Shown in pieces: positions 5,655 through 6,769 of a stretch of 6,769 nucleotides of DNA. The stretch is from an uncultured Thermomicrobiales bacterium (lineage in GTDB: Bacteria > Chloroflexota > Chloroflexia > Thermomicrobiales > UBA6265): assembly GCA_902806395.1 (NCBI GenBank), contig CADCWH010000259.1, positions 1 through 6,769 on the forward strand, given 5' to 3'. Under the pieces are notes generated by a model. It made no database searches, was not told the origin of the DNA, and saw nothing but the letters and a program-made list of their open reading frames with translations. Numbering within the stretch: the first letter of the stretch is position 1; every line of letters starts with the position of its first letter. A program made the position numbers and the translations under genes.

Positions 5655-6769
5655 GTGGCTCGCCGATCACCATCGACCGGACCTGACGCCGGGACATCGT
5701 CAGACGACCCTTCCACCGGACGCTGGGTCCTGGTCGCCACGATCCTCGCGTCGAGCATGGTCTTCATCGACGGCTCGGTGGTCAACGTCGCCCTGCCGAC
5801 CCTGCAGCGGGAACTGGACGCCTCGGCGGCCGACGCACAGTGGGTGGTCGAGAGCTATGCCCTGTTCCTCGCCGCCCTGATCTTGGTGGGGGGATCGCTC
5901 GGCGACCACTTCGGTCGGAAGCGCATCTTCCTGATCGGCACCGGTCTCTTCGCCGCCACCTCGGTCTGGTGTGGCCTCGCGCCGGACGCGGGGACCCTGA
6001 TCATTGCCCGCGCCGCCCAGGGCGTCGCCGGCGCCCTCCTGACCCCGGCGAGCCTCGCGATCATCAGCGCGACGTTCGCCGATAGCGAGCAGCGAGGTCG
6101 CGCGATCGGCACCTGGTCCGGCTTCACCGCGATCACCGCAGCATGTGGCCCGGTCCTCGGCGGCTTCCTGGTCGAGGTGGCGAGCTGGCGATGGGTCTTC
6201 TTCATCAACGTTCCCCTCGCGATCGCCGTGGTCGTCGTGGCGCTGCCCCGGATGCCCGAGAGCCGCGACACCGACGCTCGTCGCCTCGACTTCGGCGGCG
6301 CGGTGCTGGCGACGGTCGGACTCGGTGCCCTGGTCTATGGACTCATCGAGGCGCCACTGGCGGGCTGGACCGACCCACTGGTCTTGGCTTCGCTCGCGGT
6401 CGGCGTCCTCGGGCTGGTCGGCTTCGTGGTCCTGGAGGCCCGCCTCCACGAGCCGATGCTGCCGCTCGGGCTGTTCCGTTCCCACACCTTCTCGGGCGCC
6501 AACATCCTGACCTTGCTGCTCTATGGCGCGTTCGGCGGAGCCCTGTTCTTCTTGCCGTTCAACCTGATCCAGGTCCAAGGCTACTCCTCGACCGGCGCCG
6601 GGGCCGCCTTCGTCCCCGCGATCCTGCTCCTGTTCTTGCTCTCCCGCGTCACCGGTGGGCTGGCGGGTCGGGTCGGTGCCAAGGTGCCCTTGATCATCGG
6701 GCCGGTGATCGTCGCCGTCGCCCTACTGATGATGACCTTGCCGGGCATCGGTGGGTCCTACTGGTCCAC
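5655..6769 (+). CDS. MFS drug:H+ antiporter, DHA2 (EmrB/QacA) type, 5' part
   Basis: The reading frame from GTG 5655 stays open to the right edge (371 full codons); DHA2 proteins usually have about 450-550 residues and 14 membrane segments, so the C-terminal quarter is missing. A 22-residue Ser/Thr/Pro/Asp-rich cytoplasmic leader precedes TM1. Family motifs are clear: FIDGSVVNVALP with Asp39 in TM1, motif A GGSLGDHFGRKR at 79-90, motif B Arg119 in ARAAQG, motif C with GPVLGGF at 165-171, and SWRWVFFINVP at 177-187, typical of DHA2. The protein should sit in the cytoplasmic membrane and expel small molecules in exchange for protons. Candidate membrane-embedded Asp39 and Arg119 fit proton coupling. 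GTG 5655 was chosen because GAAGGG (5643-5648) lies 6 bases upstream; an in-frame GTG at 5592 lacks such a site. The adjacent VOC gene suggests shared detoxification use, but the substrate is unknown. Confidence 0.95.
   Translation, partial: MARRSPSTGPDAGTSSDDPSTGRWVLVATILASSMVFIDGSVVNVALPTLQRELDASAADAQWVVESYALFLAALILVGGSLGDHFGRKRIFLIGTGLFAATSVWCGLAPDAGTLIIARAAQGVAGALLTPASLAIISATFADSEQRGRAIGTWSGFTAITAACGPVLGGFLVEVASWRWVFFINVPLAIAVVVVALPRMPESRDTDARRLDFGGAVLATVGLGALVYGLIEAPLAGWTDPLVLASLAVGVLGLVGFVVLEARLHEPMLPLGLFRSHTFSGANILTLLLYGAFGGALFFLPFNLIQVQGYSSTGAGAAFVPAILLLFLLSRVTGGLAGRVGAKVPLIIGPVIVAVALLMMTLPGIGGSYWS

Noticed and set aside
5700..6578. Long open frame on the minus strand opposite the MFS gene (292 codons)
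   Set aside because: Its product is a low-complexity run of Gln, Glu, Asp, Arg and Gly with no family motif, while the plus strand shows unmistakable MFS motifs. It is a shadow frame caused by high GC.

Overview
The window is GC-rich (about two-thirds G+C by eye), densely packed and strongly biased to C/G in third codon positions. It is bacterial chromosome from a high-GC lineage such as Chloroflexota (Thermomicrobia-like) or Actinomycetota. No single gene settles the phylum, so this placement is inference from composition and family content. I saw no tRNA, rRNA, CRISPR array, transposase or phage gene.

Left end (1-359): the 3' part of a peroxiredoxin of the AhpE/BCP type, cut by the window edge just before its peroxidatic cysteine. 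Positions 360-4277 hold a tandem pair of half-size ABC exporters on the plus strand. The first subunit has a degenerate ATPase site (Asp for the catalytic Glu, Gln for the switch His) with an intact LSGGQ signature. The second has intact Walker B Glu and switch His but a degenerate LSEGQ signature. This is the complementary pattern of asymmetric heterodimeric exporters such as TM287/288, BmrCD and LmrCD, so the two almost certainly form one transporter.

The most unusual thing here is how the pair is wired for translation. Each ABC gene is preceded by a tiny open reading frame whose TGA stop overlaps a start codon of the ABC gene by four bases (GTGA at 530-533, ATGA at 2448-2451). The second micro-ORF (2386-2451) also begins inside the stop of the first ABC gene (GTGA at 2386-2389) and has a strong Shine-Dalgarno, whereas the second ABC gene itself has none. 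The first micro-ORF (438-533) sits 6 bases after a TATCCT -10-like box, as expected for a leaderless transcript. This suggests that subunit synthesis is relayed through micro-ORFs, but it has not been tested.

Right part (4278-6769): a DinB/DUF664-like four-helix metalloprotein gene on the minus strand, convergent with the ABC pair. A 252-base divergent intergenic region follows, with a perfect 14-base palindrome. Then come a single-domain VOC (glyoxalase/bleomycin-resistance fold) protein gene and a DHA2-family (EmrB/QacA-like, 14-TM) MFS drug:H+ antiporter gene running off the right edge. Taken together the neighbourhood looks like a small-molecule and oxidant defence cluster: peroxide reduction, an ABC exporter, a thiol-transferase-like DinB protein, a VOC protein and an MFS exporter. 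The substrates cannot be read from the sequence.
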